Shown here: positions 8,648 through 16,524 of the stretch, piece by piece | Layout: each line of letters starts with the position of its first letter | Position numbering within the stretch: the stretch's first letter is position 1 | Translations under genes and position numbers: made by a program | Notes under the pieces: generated by a model | What the model was told of the DNA's origin: nothing | Database searches by the model: none | The model's input: the letters and a program-made list of their open reading frames with translations, nothing else | NCBI RefSeq assembly: GCF_014207745.1 | Contig: NZ_JACHJB010000001.1 | Location: 1,302,001-1,366,000, forward strand | DNA: 64,000 nucleotides | Direction: 5' to 3' | Source of the DNA: Nonomuraea muscovyensis | GTDB taxonomy: Bacteria > Actinomycetota > Actinomycetes > Streptosporangiales > Streptosporangiaceae

Positions 8648-10147
8648 ATGATCCACAGCCTGACCCTCTCGGACGTCCTCGCCGAGCACGCCCGCAGCCG
8701 CCCGCTGGGGACGGCGGTCGTGGACGGGGACGTCCGCCTCACCTATCCGGAGCTCGACGCCCGCGTCAGCCGCCTGGCGGACGCCCTGTCGGCGCGCGGG
8801 GTCGCGCCCGGCGAGCGGGTGCTGTGGCTGGGCCAGAACTCCCACGCCGTCCTGGAGCTGCTGCTGGCCTGCTCGCGGCTGGGCGCCGTCTTCTGCCCGG
8901 CCAACTGGCGGCAGTCGGCGGACGAGCTGAGGTTCGTGGTGGACGACCTGACGCCGCGGGTGGTGGTCTGGGAGCCGTCGGAGGCGACCACGGCCACGCG
9001 CGAGGCGGGCGCCGCGACGGGCGCGTGGGTGCGGGCGGGCGACGGGTACGAGGAGCTGGTGGCGGGCGGGTCGGTGCGGGACTTCCCGCAGGTGTCCGAC
9101 ACCGAGCCGGTGCTGGCGCTCTACACCGCCGCCTTCGACGGGCGGCCCGGCGCCGCGCTGCTGAGCAGCGCCGCCCTGGTGGCCCACAGCACGTCCCTGC
9201 TGGTGGTGCGCCAGATGGAGCCGGACTTCACCTTCCTCAACAGCGGGCCGCTGTTCCACGTGGGGACGATGATGTTCTGCCTGGCCACCCTCCAGATCGG
9301 CGGCGTGAACGTCTTCACGCCCGCCTTCGACGCCGAGGAGGTCTGCCGTCTGATCGACGCCGAGCGGGTGACGCAGGCGTTCCTGTTCGGACCGATGATC
9401 GACGCCGTGGTGGCGGTGCGGCCGCAGGGCAAGTACGACCTGTCGTCGCTCAGGTTCGTCTCGCACTCGGCGGAGTGGGACGAGCTGATCACCGTGGACG
9501 ACTCACCGTGGTGCCGGTCGAAGATGGGCGGCTACGGACAGACCGAGGTGAGCGGGATGCTCACGTTCCTGGGGCTGGCTCCGGGGGCGGCGGGCTTCGC
9601 CGGGCGGCCGTCGCCGCTGGTACAGGTGCGCATCCTCGGGCCGGAGGGGGACGAGCTTCCGGTGGGCGAGGTGGGCGAGATCTGCGCACGCGGCAAGTCC
9701 CTCTTTTCCGGATATTTCGCCCGGCCCGACTTAAATGCTGCGAAGTTCGCGTACGGCTGGCAGCACACCGGCGACCTCGGCCGCCGCGAGCCGGACGGCA
9801 GCATCACCTTCATCGGGCCCAAGCTGCGCGTGATCAAGTCCGGTGCCGAGAACGTCTACCCGGCCGAGGTCGAGCGCGCGCTGCGCGGTCATCCGGCCGT
9901 CGCCGACGCCGCCGTGATCGGCGTGCCCGACGAGCGCTGGCACCAGGCGGTGAAGGCCGTGGTCGTCCTCGAAGGCGGCGCCTCGGTCCCGGCCGAGGAA
10001 CTGATCGGCCACGTCAAGGGGTTGCTGGCCGCGTACAAGAAGCCCCGGGAGGTGGTGTTCGTGGACGCGATACCCAAGCGCGGCTTCACCCCCGACTACG
10101 ACGCCCTCGACCGCGCCCACGGCGGCGGCAACTACCCCGGCGCCTGA
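8648..10147 (+). CDS. AMP-binding acyl-CoA synthetase-like protein with altered adenylation motifs
   Basis: A 499-residue ANL-superfamily protein starting at ATG 8648 after GGAGG. Domain order is normal: the large N-domain (to about residue 395), the hinge with GDLGRREPDG, and the C-domain with GAENVYPAEVE. Two canonical motifs are changed. The P-loop (usually TSGTTGxPKG) reads YTAAFDGRPGAALLS, and the C-terminal catalytic Lys region reads IPKRGFTPDYDALD with no GK. It may be a subfamily with altered chemistry or weak adenylation. One leucine at 9731-9733 is a rare TTA codon, in a small AT-richer patch. It is probably cotranscribed with the preceding LLM oxidoreductase. Confidence 0.85.
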   Translation: MIHSLTLSDVLAEHARSRPLGTAVVDGDVRLTYPELDARVSRLADALSARGVAPGERVLWLGQNSHAVLELLLACSRLGAVFCPANWRQSADELRFVVDDLTPRVVVWEPSEATTATREAGAATGAWVRAGDGYEELVAGGSVRDFPQVSDTEPVLALYTAAFDGRPGAALLSSAALVAHSTSLLVVRQMEPDFTFLNSGPLFHVGTMMFCLATLQIGGVNVFTPAFDAEEVCRLIDAERVTQAFLFGPMIDAVVAVRPQGKYDLSSLRFVSHSAEWDELITVDDSPWCRSKMGGYGQTEVSGMLTFLGLAPGAAGFAGRPSPLVQVRILGPEGDELPVGEVGEICARGKSLFSGYFARPDLNAAKFAYGWQHTGDLGRREPDGSITFIGPKLRVIKSGAENVYPAEVERALRGHPAVADAAVIGVPDERWHQAVKAVVVLEGGASVPAEELIGHVKGLLAAYKKPREVVFVDAIPKRGFTPDYDALDRAHGGGNYPGA

Positions 10148-10162
10148 CCGGCGGCACCGCCA

Positions 10163-11074
10163 TTACAGGATCGCGAGCGGGTTGATCGGGCTGCCCGTGC
10201 CGCCCTCGATCCTCAGCGGCGCCGCGACGAGCACGAACTCCGTGCGTCCCGTCTCGCTCAGTTCCTCCAGCCACAGCATCTCCATCAGGTGGATGCCGTG
10301 CCGGTGGAGCAGGACGAGGTGCAGGTCGTCGGCCAGGCCCTCCGCGGCGGACTGGCGGGAGTCCAGCCCGCCGATGGCGGCGTTGTCGCAGGCCACGGCG
10401 GACACGTCACGGGCGGCCAGCCACCGCCCCGCCTCGGGCGACAGTCCCGGCTGGCCGGACCAGTACTCCTCGGGCGAGCGCCGCCAGACGGCGGGCCAGC
10501 CGGTGCGGACCACCGCGACGTCGCCGGCGCGCAACCCCGGGTCCAGGTCCTCCAGTTCGGCGGGGGTGACGCGGTGGCCGGCGGGCAGGTGGTCGAGGCC
10601 GAGGCCGCGTGGCACGTCGAACAGCACGCCCCTGGCGACCACGCCGCCCACCCGCTCGATGCCGCACCTGGTGGCGCCGTAGGAGCGCACCCGGGCGGCG
10701 GGGTGGCCGTTGTACAACTCGTCGCCGGACCACATGTGGCACAGCGCGTCCATGTGCGTGGTGGTGCCGTGCGGGGAGACGACCAGCGCGTCGTCGGCGA
10801 CCCGCAGGCCCGCGCCGATCGGGCGCGCCCCCGCCGCGTAGTCGCCGCCGTCGACCGACATGAAGTGCTGCGGCAGCGGCCTGCCCTTCAGGTGCGGCAC
10901 GGTCGCGGGCGCGGCAGAGGACGTGGCGCCCCTGATCGGCAGGGCCAGGCTGAGCACCCGGCCCGTGGCGGCCGCGCCGAGGGCCTGGAGCACCACCTCC
11001 GGGGTGAGCAGGTTGAGGGTGCCGCGTTGGTCGTCTGGGCCGAATCGGCCCCAGTTGTTAGGCTCGGCAACCAA
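10163..11074 (-). CDS. Cyclase-family (kynurenine formamidase-like) metal-dependent hydrolase
   Basis: A 303-residue protein of the cyclase family (PF04199 type). The metal-binding signature is in SPHGTTTHMDALCHM, followed by RGVLFDVPRGLG and a GDVAVVRTGW segment. Family members hydrolyse formamides or related amides, or open rings. The start is TTG at 11072-11074, supported by GGAAAGGAAG 7 nt upstream; no ATG or GTG is available. It is divergent from a serine hydrolase, and operator B lies at their shared start region. It converges with the acyl-CoA ligase with only 15 bp between stops. Confidence 0.85.
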   Translation of the reverse strand: MVAEPNNWGRFGPDDQRGTLNLLTPEVVLQALGAAATGRVLSLALPIRGATSSAAPATVPHLKGRPLPQHFMSVDGGDYAAGARPIGAGLRVADDALVVSPHGTTTHMDALCHMWSGDELYNGHPAARVRSYGATRCGIERVGGVVARGVLFDVPRGLGLDHLPAGHRVTPAELEDLDPGLRAGDVAVVRTGWPAVWRRSPEEYWSGQPGLSPEAGRWLAARDVSAVACDNAAIGGLDSRQSAAEGLADDLHLVLLHRHGIHLMEMLWLEELSETGRTEFVLVAAPLRIEGGTGSPINPLAIL

Positions 11075-11086
11075 GTAAGCGCTTCC
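11071..11086. promoter_or_regulatory. Operator B between cyclase and serine hydrolase genes
   Basis: The site reads GGAAGCGCTTACTTGG on the minus strand. It matches the CCnAGCGnnnGCTTGG pattern at AGCG and CTTGG, with a weaker left arm. It overlaps the cyclase TTG start and lies 33 bp upstream of the serine hydrolase ATG, so one bound protein could control both genes. It is the weakest of the eight sites. Confidence 0.5.
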
Positions 11087-11118
11087 TTTCCGAACGGTCC
11101 GGCAGTCAGGGAGGTCCG

Positions 11119-12357
11119 ATGCACTGCGATCCCCGGTTCTCGCGCGTGCGCGAGGTGTTCGAGCAGCACTTCGCCGACGGGGAGGAGCTGGGCGCCGCGT
11201 TCGCGGTGTACCTGGACGGCGAGCTGGTGGTGGACCTGTGGGGCGGTGTGGCCGACCGGCACACCGGACGGCCGTGGCGGCAGGACACGCCCGCCTTCGC
11301 CTACTCCTGCACCAAGGCGATCACCGCGACGGTGCTGCTGCAGCTCGCCGAGCGGGGGCTGGTGGACGTGGGCGCGCCGGTGGCCGAGGTGTGGCCGGAG
11401 TTCGCCGCCGAGGGCAAGGCGGCGATCACCGTCGCGCAGTTGCTCACGCACGAGGCGGGGCTGCCGGTGGTGGAGGAGCCGGTGCCGGTGGAGGAGTTCG
11501 GCGACCATCCGGCCATCGCGGCGCGGCTGGCGGGGCAGCGGCCGCTGTGGGAGCCGGGGTCGGCCCACGGGTACCACGCGCTGACGTACGGGTTCCTGGT
11601 GGGCGAGGTGGTGCGGCGGGTGACCGGCAAGTCGGTGGGCGAGCTGGTCGCGGCGGAGATCGCCGGGCCGCTCGGCCTGGACCTGTGGATCGGCGCGCCC
11701 GACCCGGTGATCGCCCGCGCCGCCCGCATCACGGCCGGCGACCGCCGCGCCCCCGCGGAGGCGGGCGCCGGCCCCGCCCCCGCGACCGCCGAGGACAGCG
11801 CCGTGACAGCCAAGGCACGAGCGGACGGAGCGGGAGCGGACGAGAAGCGGGCGGACGGGGCCGGGAAGGAGGACGCGTTCGCGCGGATGGCGCGGGACGC
11901 CCGGGATCCCGGCAGTCTGATGAACCGGGCCCTCGGCAACCCCGGCATGCAGCGGCTCAAGGGGGGCGCCAACCACCCCGTGATCCTGCGCGCCGGCTGG
12001 CCGGGGGCCGGGGTCGTCACCACGGCCGGCGCCCTGGCCGGCTTCTACCGGTCGCTGATCGCGGGCGAGATCCTGCGCCCCGAGACGCTGGCCGACGCCG
12101 TCCGCGCCCGGGTGTCGGGCCCCGACCGGGTGCTGCACGTGGACAGCTCGTTCGGGCTCGGCTACATGCGCCCGTCGATGACCTTCTTCGTCCCGTCGCG
12201 GACCGCGTTCGGCCACACGGGGCTGGGCGGTTTCCTGGGCCTGGCCGATCCCGGGCACGGCCTGGCCGTCGGCTACGTGATGAACAGGATGGCCGACACC
12301 GTCTCGGGCAGCCTGCGCGCCTACCGCCTGACCGAGGCGGTCTACCGGTCGCTCTGA
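11119..12357 (+). CDS. Serine hydrolase, beta-lactamase/class C esterase (EstB-like) family
   Basis: A 412-residue penicillin-binding-protein-fold hydrolase. The catalytic S-x-x-K is S63-C-T-K66, the Tyr motif is in GYHALTYGFLVGE, and the C-terminal HTGLGG motif replaces KTG. There is no signal peptide, so it is likely a cytosolic esterase or amidase instead of a beta-lactamase. An Ala/Gly/Glu-rich insertion (about residues 214-255) looks like a disordered loop. RBS AGGGAGG precedes the ATG. It is divergent from the cyclase gene across operator B. Confidence 0.88.
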   Translation: MHCDPRFSRVREVFEQHFADGEELGAAFAVYLDGELVVDLWGGVADRHTGRPWRQDTPAFAYSCTKAITATVLLQLAERGLVDVGAPVAEVWPEFAAEGKAAITVAQLLTHEAGLPVVEEPVPVEEFGDHPAIAARLAGQRPLWEPGSAHGYHALTYGFLVGEVVRRVTGKSVGELVAAEIAGPLGLDLWIGAPDPVIARAARITAGDRRAPAEAGAGPAPATAEDSAVTAKARADGAGADEKRADGAGKEDAFARMARDARDPGSLMNRALGNPGMQRLKGGANHPVILRAGWPGAGVVTTAGALAGFYRSLIAGEILRPETLADAVRARVSGPDRVLHVDSSFGLGYMRPSMTFFVPSRTAFGHTGLGGFLGLADPGHGLAVGYVMNRMADTVSGSLRAYRLTEAVYRSL

Positions 12358-12388
12358 GCGCGGGATACGCATGGGTCGGCCGTCGCGG

Positions 12389-13135
12389 TCAGTGCATGGT
12401 CACCCCGCCGCTGACGGACAGGGTCTGCCCTGTCACGTAGGCGGCGCGGTCCGTGCACAGGTAGGCGACGAGGCCGGCCACGTCGGCGGGCGTGCCGAGG
12501 CGGCGCAGCGGGATGGTCCTGGCGATGCGGTCGACCAGGCCGGGCTCGGCGGCCGACACCCGGCGCAGCATCGGGGTGTCGGTGGGGCCGGGGCAGACGA
12601 CGTTGGAGGTGACGTTCGCCCGGGCGGCCTCCCTGGCGAGCGTCTTGGCCAGCCCGAACAGCCCGGCCTTGGTCGCCGCGTACGCGCCCTCGCCGCCCGA
12701 CCCGGCCCGGGCCCCGTCGGAGGAGACGAACACCAGCCGTCCCCATCCCCTGCGCAGCATGCCGGGCAGGAGCAGCTTGGTCATCAGCATCGGGCCCCGC
12801 AGGTTCACCTGCCACATCAGGTCCCAGCCGGCGGGGTCGCTCTCGGTGAACGGCTCGACGATCGAGACGCCCGCGTTGTGCACCAGCACGTCCACGTCGC
12901 GTCCGGCGACGACCTCCCGGCAGAAGCGTTCGACCGACTCCGGCGAGGCGAGGTCGAGGGCCAGCGGGACGCCGCCGGCCAGACCGGCGGCGACCCGCTC
13001 CGCACCGCGCAGGTCCACGTCGGCGACCACCACGCGGGCGCCCAGGGCCGTCAGGTCGGCGGCGACGGCCGCGCCGATGGCGCCCGCGCCGCCGGTGACC
13101 ACGGCCACCCGCCCGTCCAGCCGCATCCCGTCCAT
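12389..13135 (-). CDS. SDR-family dehydrogenase
   Basis: A classical short-chain dehydrogenase of 248 residues from ATG 13135. It has TGGAGAIG for cofactor binding, HNAGVS, the catalytic Ser in FVSSDGAR, and YAATK with the Tyr and Lys. The ATG shares one base with the stop of the upstream isochorismatase-like gene (TGATG), so the two are translationally coupled; an in-frame GTG at 13159 is a less likely start. Expression is probably from the promoter at operator C. The substrate is unknown. Confidence 0.9.
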   Translation of the reverse strand: MDGMRLDGRVAVVTGGAGAIGAAVAADLTALGARVVVADVDLRGAERVAAGLAGGVPLALDLASPESVERFCREVVAGRDVDVLVHNAGVSIVEPFTESDPAGWDLMWQVNLRGPMLMTKLLLPGMLRRGWGRLVFVSSDGARAGSGGEGAYAATKAGLFGLAKTLAREAARANVTSNVVCPGPTDTPMLRRVSAAEPGLVDRIARTIPLRRLGTPADVAGLVAYLCTDRAAYVTGQTLSVSGGVTMH

Positions 13136-13740
13136 CACCGGTCCGCTCCCTCCGTCCACCGTTCCACGAGGCGGGCCGCCGTGGTGCGGGTGGCGAGCAG
13201 GCTGATCGTGTGTCTCAGCACGGCGCGCGCGTACTCCTCCGGCACTCCGGCCACGGCGTCGGTGACGACGGTGACGCGGTAGCCGAGGTTCACGGCCTCC
13301 AGGGCGAGCCCGGGGATGCCGAGGTTGAGCGAGACCCCCACGGCGACGACGGACGAGACCCCCAGCGAGCGCAGGGTCATGTCGAGGGAGGTGCCGGTGA
13401 ACGGCGAGAAGCCGTGCAGCCGCCTGCTCTCCAGGTCGCCGGGGTGGCGCAGCTCGGGCAGCACCTCCACGGCCGGCGTGCCGTCGAGCATGTGGGCGGG
13501 GTCGTCGAGCAGCGAGACGATGAACGGGCAGTTGCCGGTGTGCGATCCGGCCCGGTCGGCGCGGAAGGCGGCGGTGCAGTGGACGACCGGGACGCCCGCC
13601 GCGCGGGCCGCCTCCAGGACGGCGGCGGTGTTGGGCACCACGTCGCGCGACCGGCAGGCGGTGACCAGGTCCGGGAACTTGGTGAGGTCGCCGACGACCC
13701 CTCTCTGCATCTCCATGACGAGCACGGCCGTCCGGTCCAC
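13135..13740 (-). CDS. Isochorismatase-like cysteine hydrolase fold, catalytic triad not conserved
   Basis: A 201-residue protein of the isochorismatase/nicotinamidase fold. Aligned by eye with the family, the Asp of the LVIDMQ motif is Glu (LVMEMQRGV), the usual Lys before the SAFxGT segment is missing (RRLHGFSPFTGTSLD), and the nucleophile position in the GVTTNVCV-type motif is Gly (GVSLNLGIPG). It therefore looks like a pseudo-enzyme, or one using different chemistry. The start is GTG at 13740 with GGAGAGG upstream. It is first in an operon with the downstream SDR; operator C lies 18 bp upstream. Confidence 0.82.
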   Translation of the reverse strand: MDRTAVLVMEMQRGVVGDLTKFPDLVTACRSRDVVPNTAAVLEAARAAGVPVVHCTAAFRADRAGSHTGNCPFIVSLLDDPAHMLDGTPAVEVLPELRHPGDLESRRLHGFSPFTGTSLDMTLRSLGVSSVVAVGVSLNLGIPGLALEAVNLGYRVTVVTDAVAGVPEEYARAVLRHTISLLATRTTAARLVERWTEGADR

Positions 13741-13758
13741 CGGCGCACCCTCTCCTAG

Positions 13759-13774
13759 CCGAGCGCTTGCTTGG
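13759..13774 (-). promoter_or_regulatory. Operator C: CCGAGCGCTTGCTTGG
   Basis: A copy of the shared 16-bp element, written here on the plus strand, with outer arms CCGAGC and GCTTGG. It is 18 bp upstream of the isochorismatase-like GTG. The rest of the gap up to the kinase at 14007 (about 230 bp) holds no other gene; nothing further was recognised there. Confidence 0.6.
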
Positions 13775-14006
13775 TCACATCGCAGCGTACACGGCGACCC
13801 GCCCGCTGACGACCGCCGGCAGGCCGAGACGTACGTCGCCAGAGCAGCGCGCCGGCGGTCATGGCCAGCTGATCACACGGGCCCGGACGGAAGGGCCACC
13901 AGGCGTGGCACGGCCGGGACGTACGGTGATATTTCGGCAGACGTGACAACCGGCACCCCGGGTGAGACCGTCGAATCCACGAGGAACGGCGTGATGGGGG
14001 TGGGAC

Positions 14007-15749
14007 GTGGTCCCGGGGTACCACGAAGTTCGCCAGCTCGGCGCGGGCCGCACCGGCCGGGTGTTCCTCGCCACCTATGAGGCGACCGGCGCGTACGTCG
14101 CCATCAAGTACCTGAACGCCACGCTGCGCCGGGACGCCGCGTTCATGGAGCGCTTCCGGTCCGACGTCCGCGCGCTCGTCGAGCTCGACGACCCGGCCGT
14201 GGTCAGGACGTACGAGTACGTGGAGACGCCGGAGCGGGCGGCCGTGGTGATGGAGTGCGTCGACGGGGTGTCGCTGCGCACGCTGCTCGCCGAGCACGGG
14301 CGGACCAGCCCGGAGGCGGCCCTCGCCCTGCTCAAGAGCACGCTGCTGGCCCTGGCCGCCGCGCACGGCGCGGGAGTGCCGCACCGGGACGTCACGCCGG
14401 GCAACGTGCTGGTCCAGGCCGACGGCACGGTCAGGCTGGGCGACTTCGGAGTGGTGGTGCACGCCGAGGAGCCGGGGGTGCCGGCGGGCAGCCCGCCGTA
14501 CATGTCGCCGGAGCTGTGGACCGGAGAGCCGGCGGGCCCGGCCGCCGACCTGTACGCGGCGGCGTGCCTGCTGTTCGAGGCCGTCATGGGGCGGCCGCCG
14601 TACCTGGCGGCGGACGTGGTGTCGCTGCGCGAGAAGCACCTGTCGGAGGCGGTGCCGCTGGAGGTGGTCCCCGACACGCTGCGCGACCTGCTCCGGCGCG
14701 GAATGGCGAAGAACACCGACTTCAGGTACGCCTCGGCCCCGCAGTTCGCGGCCGAGTTGGAGGAGGACGCGGTCGCGGGGTACGGCCCCGAGTGGGAACA
14801 GCGCGGCCGCCGCCACCTCGCCGAGCGGGCCACGGCGCTCGCGCTCGGCTTCCCGCTGGCCCGGAGCGAGCAGGGGTCCGCCAAGGGGACGCGCGGCAGG
14901 CCGCGTGGGGTGCCGAAGCCGCCGCCGCACCTGTGGATCACGGGGGCGGCGGTCGCCGCGGTCATGATCGGCATCCTGCTGGCCGGCGGGGGGTCGTCCG
15001 GGCCGGGCACGGTGCTGATGCCGCCACCCACCACGCCCGGTGGGGAGGAGGCGGCACCGGGCGACGCGACGGCGCCCGCCCGCCGCACCCCGACCGGCTC
15101 GCGCCCCTCCGCCACCCCGGCCCGCACCCCGCCCGACGCGGCGCCGGGCACCCCGCGAGGCACCCCGCCAGGCACCCCGCCGGGCACCGCTCCCGGCACC
15201 GTGACCCGCACCGCACCGCCCGTGCCCACGGGCACGCGCCGGCCCTCGCGGCCCACCTCCTCCCCCGGCACGGCCGTGCCCACCCCGACGCGGAGCGCGG
15301 TCGCGCGGCCGTCGGTGCGCTCGGCGGACATCGTGCGGTGGAGCGGTTCGGCGGGCGCGGTGCGGGTGGCCGCCGACGGCACCGGGCCGGTCCGATTACG
15401 GATCACCTACACCCGGCGCGAGGGCGACGGCCCGGCCCGTACGGTCGCCGAGGAGACGCGCACGCTCACCGGCCACGACGTCTACACCAGCACCGTGCTG
15501 CGCGACCTGGGGGACGTGCCGTGCGGCACCCGCGTGCACTTCGGGCTGGTCGTGCTGACGGAGCCCGTCGCGGGCAACGGCCCGCAGGTGAGCGAGGCGG
15601 CCGTGGACGGCGCCCCGTGCCCCTCCCCCTCCGCCTCCATCTCTCCCTCCGACCTGCCCGGCCCGAGCCCCGGCCGGGACGGCGCCCTGCCGTCCCCGGA
15701 GACCTGGTCGCCGCCCGGCGGCCCGGCGGGCCCCGGCGAAGGCGGGTGA
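14007..15749 (+). CDS. Membrane Ser/Thr protein kinase with Pro/Thr-rich extracytoplasmic region
   Basis: A 580-residue protein. Kinase domain at about residues 5-260: glycine loop LGAGRTGRV, VAIKY with K34, HRDVTPGN (HRD at 126-128) and DFG at 145-147. The activation segment between DFG and the SPPYMSPE motif is short and has no Thr, so activation-loop control is probably weak or absent. One transmembrane helix lies at about 307-325 (ITGAAVAAVMIGILLA), followed by a GTPPGT-type Pro/Thr/Gly repeat linker and an outer domain of about 130 residues that is not PASTA and was not recognised. The start is GTG at 14007 in a G-rich leader. Confidence 0.88.
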   Translation: MVPGYHEVRQLGAGRTGRVFLATYEATGAYVAIKYLNATLRRDAAFMERFRSDVRALVELDDPAVVRTYEYVETPERAAVVMECVDGVSLRTLLAEHGRTSPEAALALLKSTLLALAAAHGAGVPHRDVTPGNVLVQADGTVRLGDFGVVVHAEEPGVPAGSPPYMSPELWTGEPAGPAADLYAAACLLFEAVMGRPPYLAADVVSLREKHLSEAVPLEVVPDTLRDLLRRGMAKNTDFRYASAPQFAAELEEDAVAGYGPEWEQRGRRHLAERATALALGFPLARSEQGSAKGTRGRPRGVPKPPPHLWITGAAVAAVMIGILLAGGGSSGPGTVLMPPPTTPGGEEAAPGDATAPARRTPTGSRPSATPARTPPDAAPGTPRGTPPGTPPGTAPGTVTRTAPPVPTGTRRPSRPTSSPGTAVPTPTRSAVARPSVRSADIVRWSGSAGAVRVAADGTGPVRLRITYTRREGDGPARTVAEETRTLTGHDVYTSTVLRDLGDVPCGTRVHFGLVVLTEPVAGNGPQVSEAAVDGAPCPSPSASISPSDLPGPSPGRDGALPSPETWSPPGGPAGPGEGG

Positions 15750-15779
15750 TGCGGGTGCTCCCGCCGTCCGCACCGGCTC

Positions 15780-15816
15780 TTGTCCGCCAACCAAGCGTGC
15801 GCTAGCTTGGCAAGCG
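15780..15816 (+). promoter_or_regulatory. Leaderless promoter overlapped by operator D
   Basis: TTGTCC at 15780-15785 and TAGCTT at 15803-15808 are separated by exactly 17 nt, and the ATG follows 8 nt later with no Shine-Dalgarno, giving a good leaderless promoter. The regulon palindrome (operator D, CCAAGCGTGCGCTAGC, 15791-15806) fills the spacer and the -10, so bound protein would block RNA polymerase directly. On the minus strand it shares 13 identical bases with operator E. Confidence 0.68.
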
Positions 15817-16179
15817 ATGTCCGGTGACACCTCCGCCTACTGGGCGGCCTGCAGGCGCGGCGAGCTGGTCGTCCAGCTCTGTACGGCCTGTGCCCGGCGC
15901 GTCCACCTGCCCGAGACGGACTGCCCCTGGTGCGCAGGCGGCCCGCTCGTCTTCGAGCCGGTGTCGGGCGAGGGCGTGGTGCACACCTTCACCGTGGTGC
16001 ACCGGTCGTTCGCGCCCGGCTACCAGGGGCGCGAACCGTACGTGCTGGCCTGGGTGGATCTGCCCGAGGGGGCCCGCGCCTTCGGGCAGGTCGTGGGATG
16101 CGCGCCGGACGAGGTACGCATCGGCATGCCGGTGCGGGTGACGTTCGTGGACGATCTACCGCATTGGAGGCCCCGGTGA
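15817..16179 (+). CDS. DUF35-type zinc-ribbon / OB-fold protein
   Basis: A 120-residue protein with a rubredoxin-like zinc ribbon (C22-x2-C25 and C36-x2-C39) followed by an OB-fold with the VHTFTVVHRSF and PYVLAWVDLPEG strands. DUF35 proteins associate with thiolases, SCP-x-like and acyl-CoA hydratase enzymes in steroid and acyl-CoA degradation, where they probably help present CoA substrates. It is the first gene of a five-gene operon (DUF35, VOC, two CoA synthetases, SDR) and is probably translated from a leaderless mRNA. The next gene overlaps by 4 bp (GTGA). Confidence 0.87.
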   Translation: MSGDTSAYWAACRRGELVVQLCTACARRVHLPETDCPWCAGGPLVFEPVSGEGVVHTFTVVHRSFAPGYQGREPYVLAWVDLPEGARAFGQVVGCAPDEVRIGMPVRVTFVDDLPHWRPR

Positions 16180-16511
16180 GCGTGCTCGGCAAGGTGGGCA
16201 ACGTCCTGATCCCCGTCGCCGACCTGGACCAGGCGATCGCCTTCTACGGGCTGCCGGTCAAGTTCCGCGACGGCGACAGGTTCGCCGCGCTGGACGGGGG
16301 CGGCGTCACCGTGGCGCTGGCCGGGCCGGCCGAACACGTCACCGACGCGACCGCGCCCTCGTACCGGGTGGCCGACGTGGCGCTGGCCGTACGGGAGCTG
16401 TCGGCGCGGGGCGGCGAGGTCGTGCGCCCGCCCGAGGACGGACCGCACGAGACGCGGGCCGTGCTGCGCGACCCCTCGGGAAACGTGTTCGTGCTCTATT
16501 CGCCCCGCTGA
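16176..16511 (+). CDS. VOC (glyoxalase/extradiol dioxygenase-like) family protein
   Basis: A 111-residue single-module VOC protein: the VLIPVADLDQAIAFYG opening, the VADVALAVRELSARGG middle helix and the RDPSGNVFVLYSP end strand. The first-strand metal His is replaced (NVLIPV), so it may not bind metal in the classic way. The GTG at 16176 overlaps the DUF35 stop (GTGA) and the next gene follows within 14 bp, so it belongs to the operon controlled by operator D. The substrate is unknown; epimerase or lyase roles on CoA thioesters are known in the superfamily. Confidence 0.82.
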   Translation: MSVLGKVGNVLIPVADLDQAIAFYGLPVKFRDGDRFAALDGGGVTVALAGPAEHVTDATAPSYRVADVALAVRELSARGGEVVRPPEDGPHETRAVLRDPSGNVFVLYSPR

Positions 16512-16524
16512 CCGGGAGGCCACC

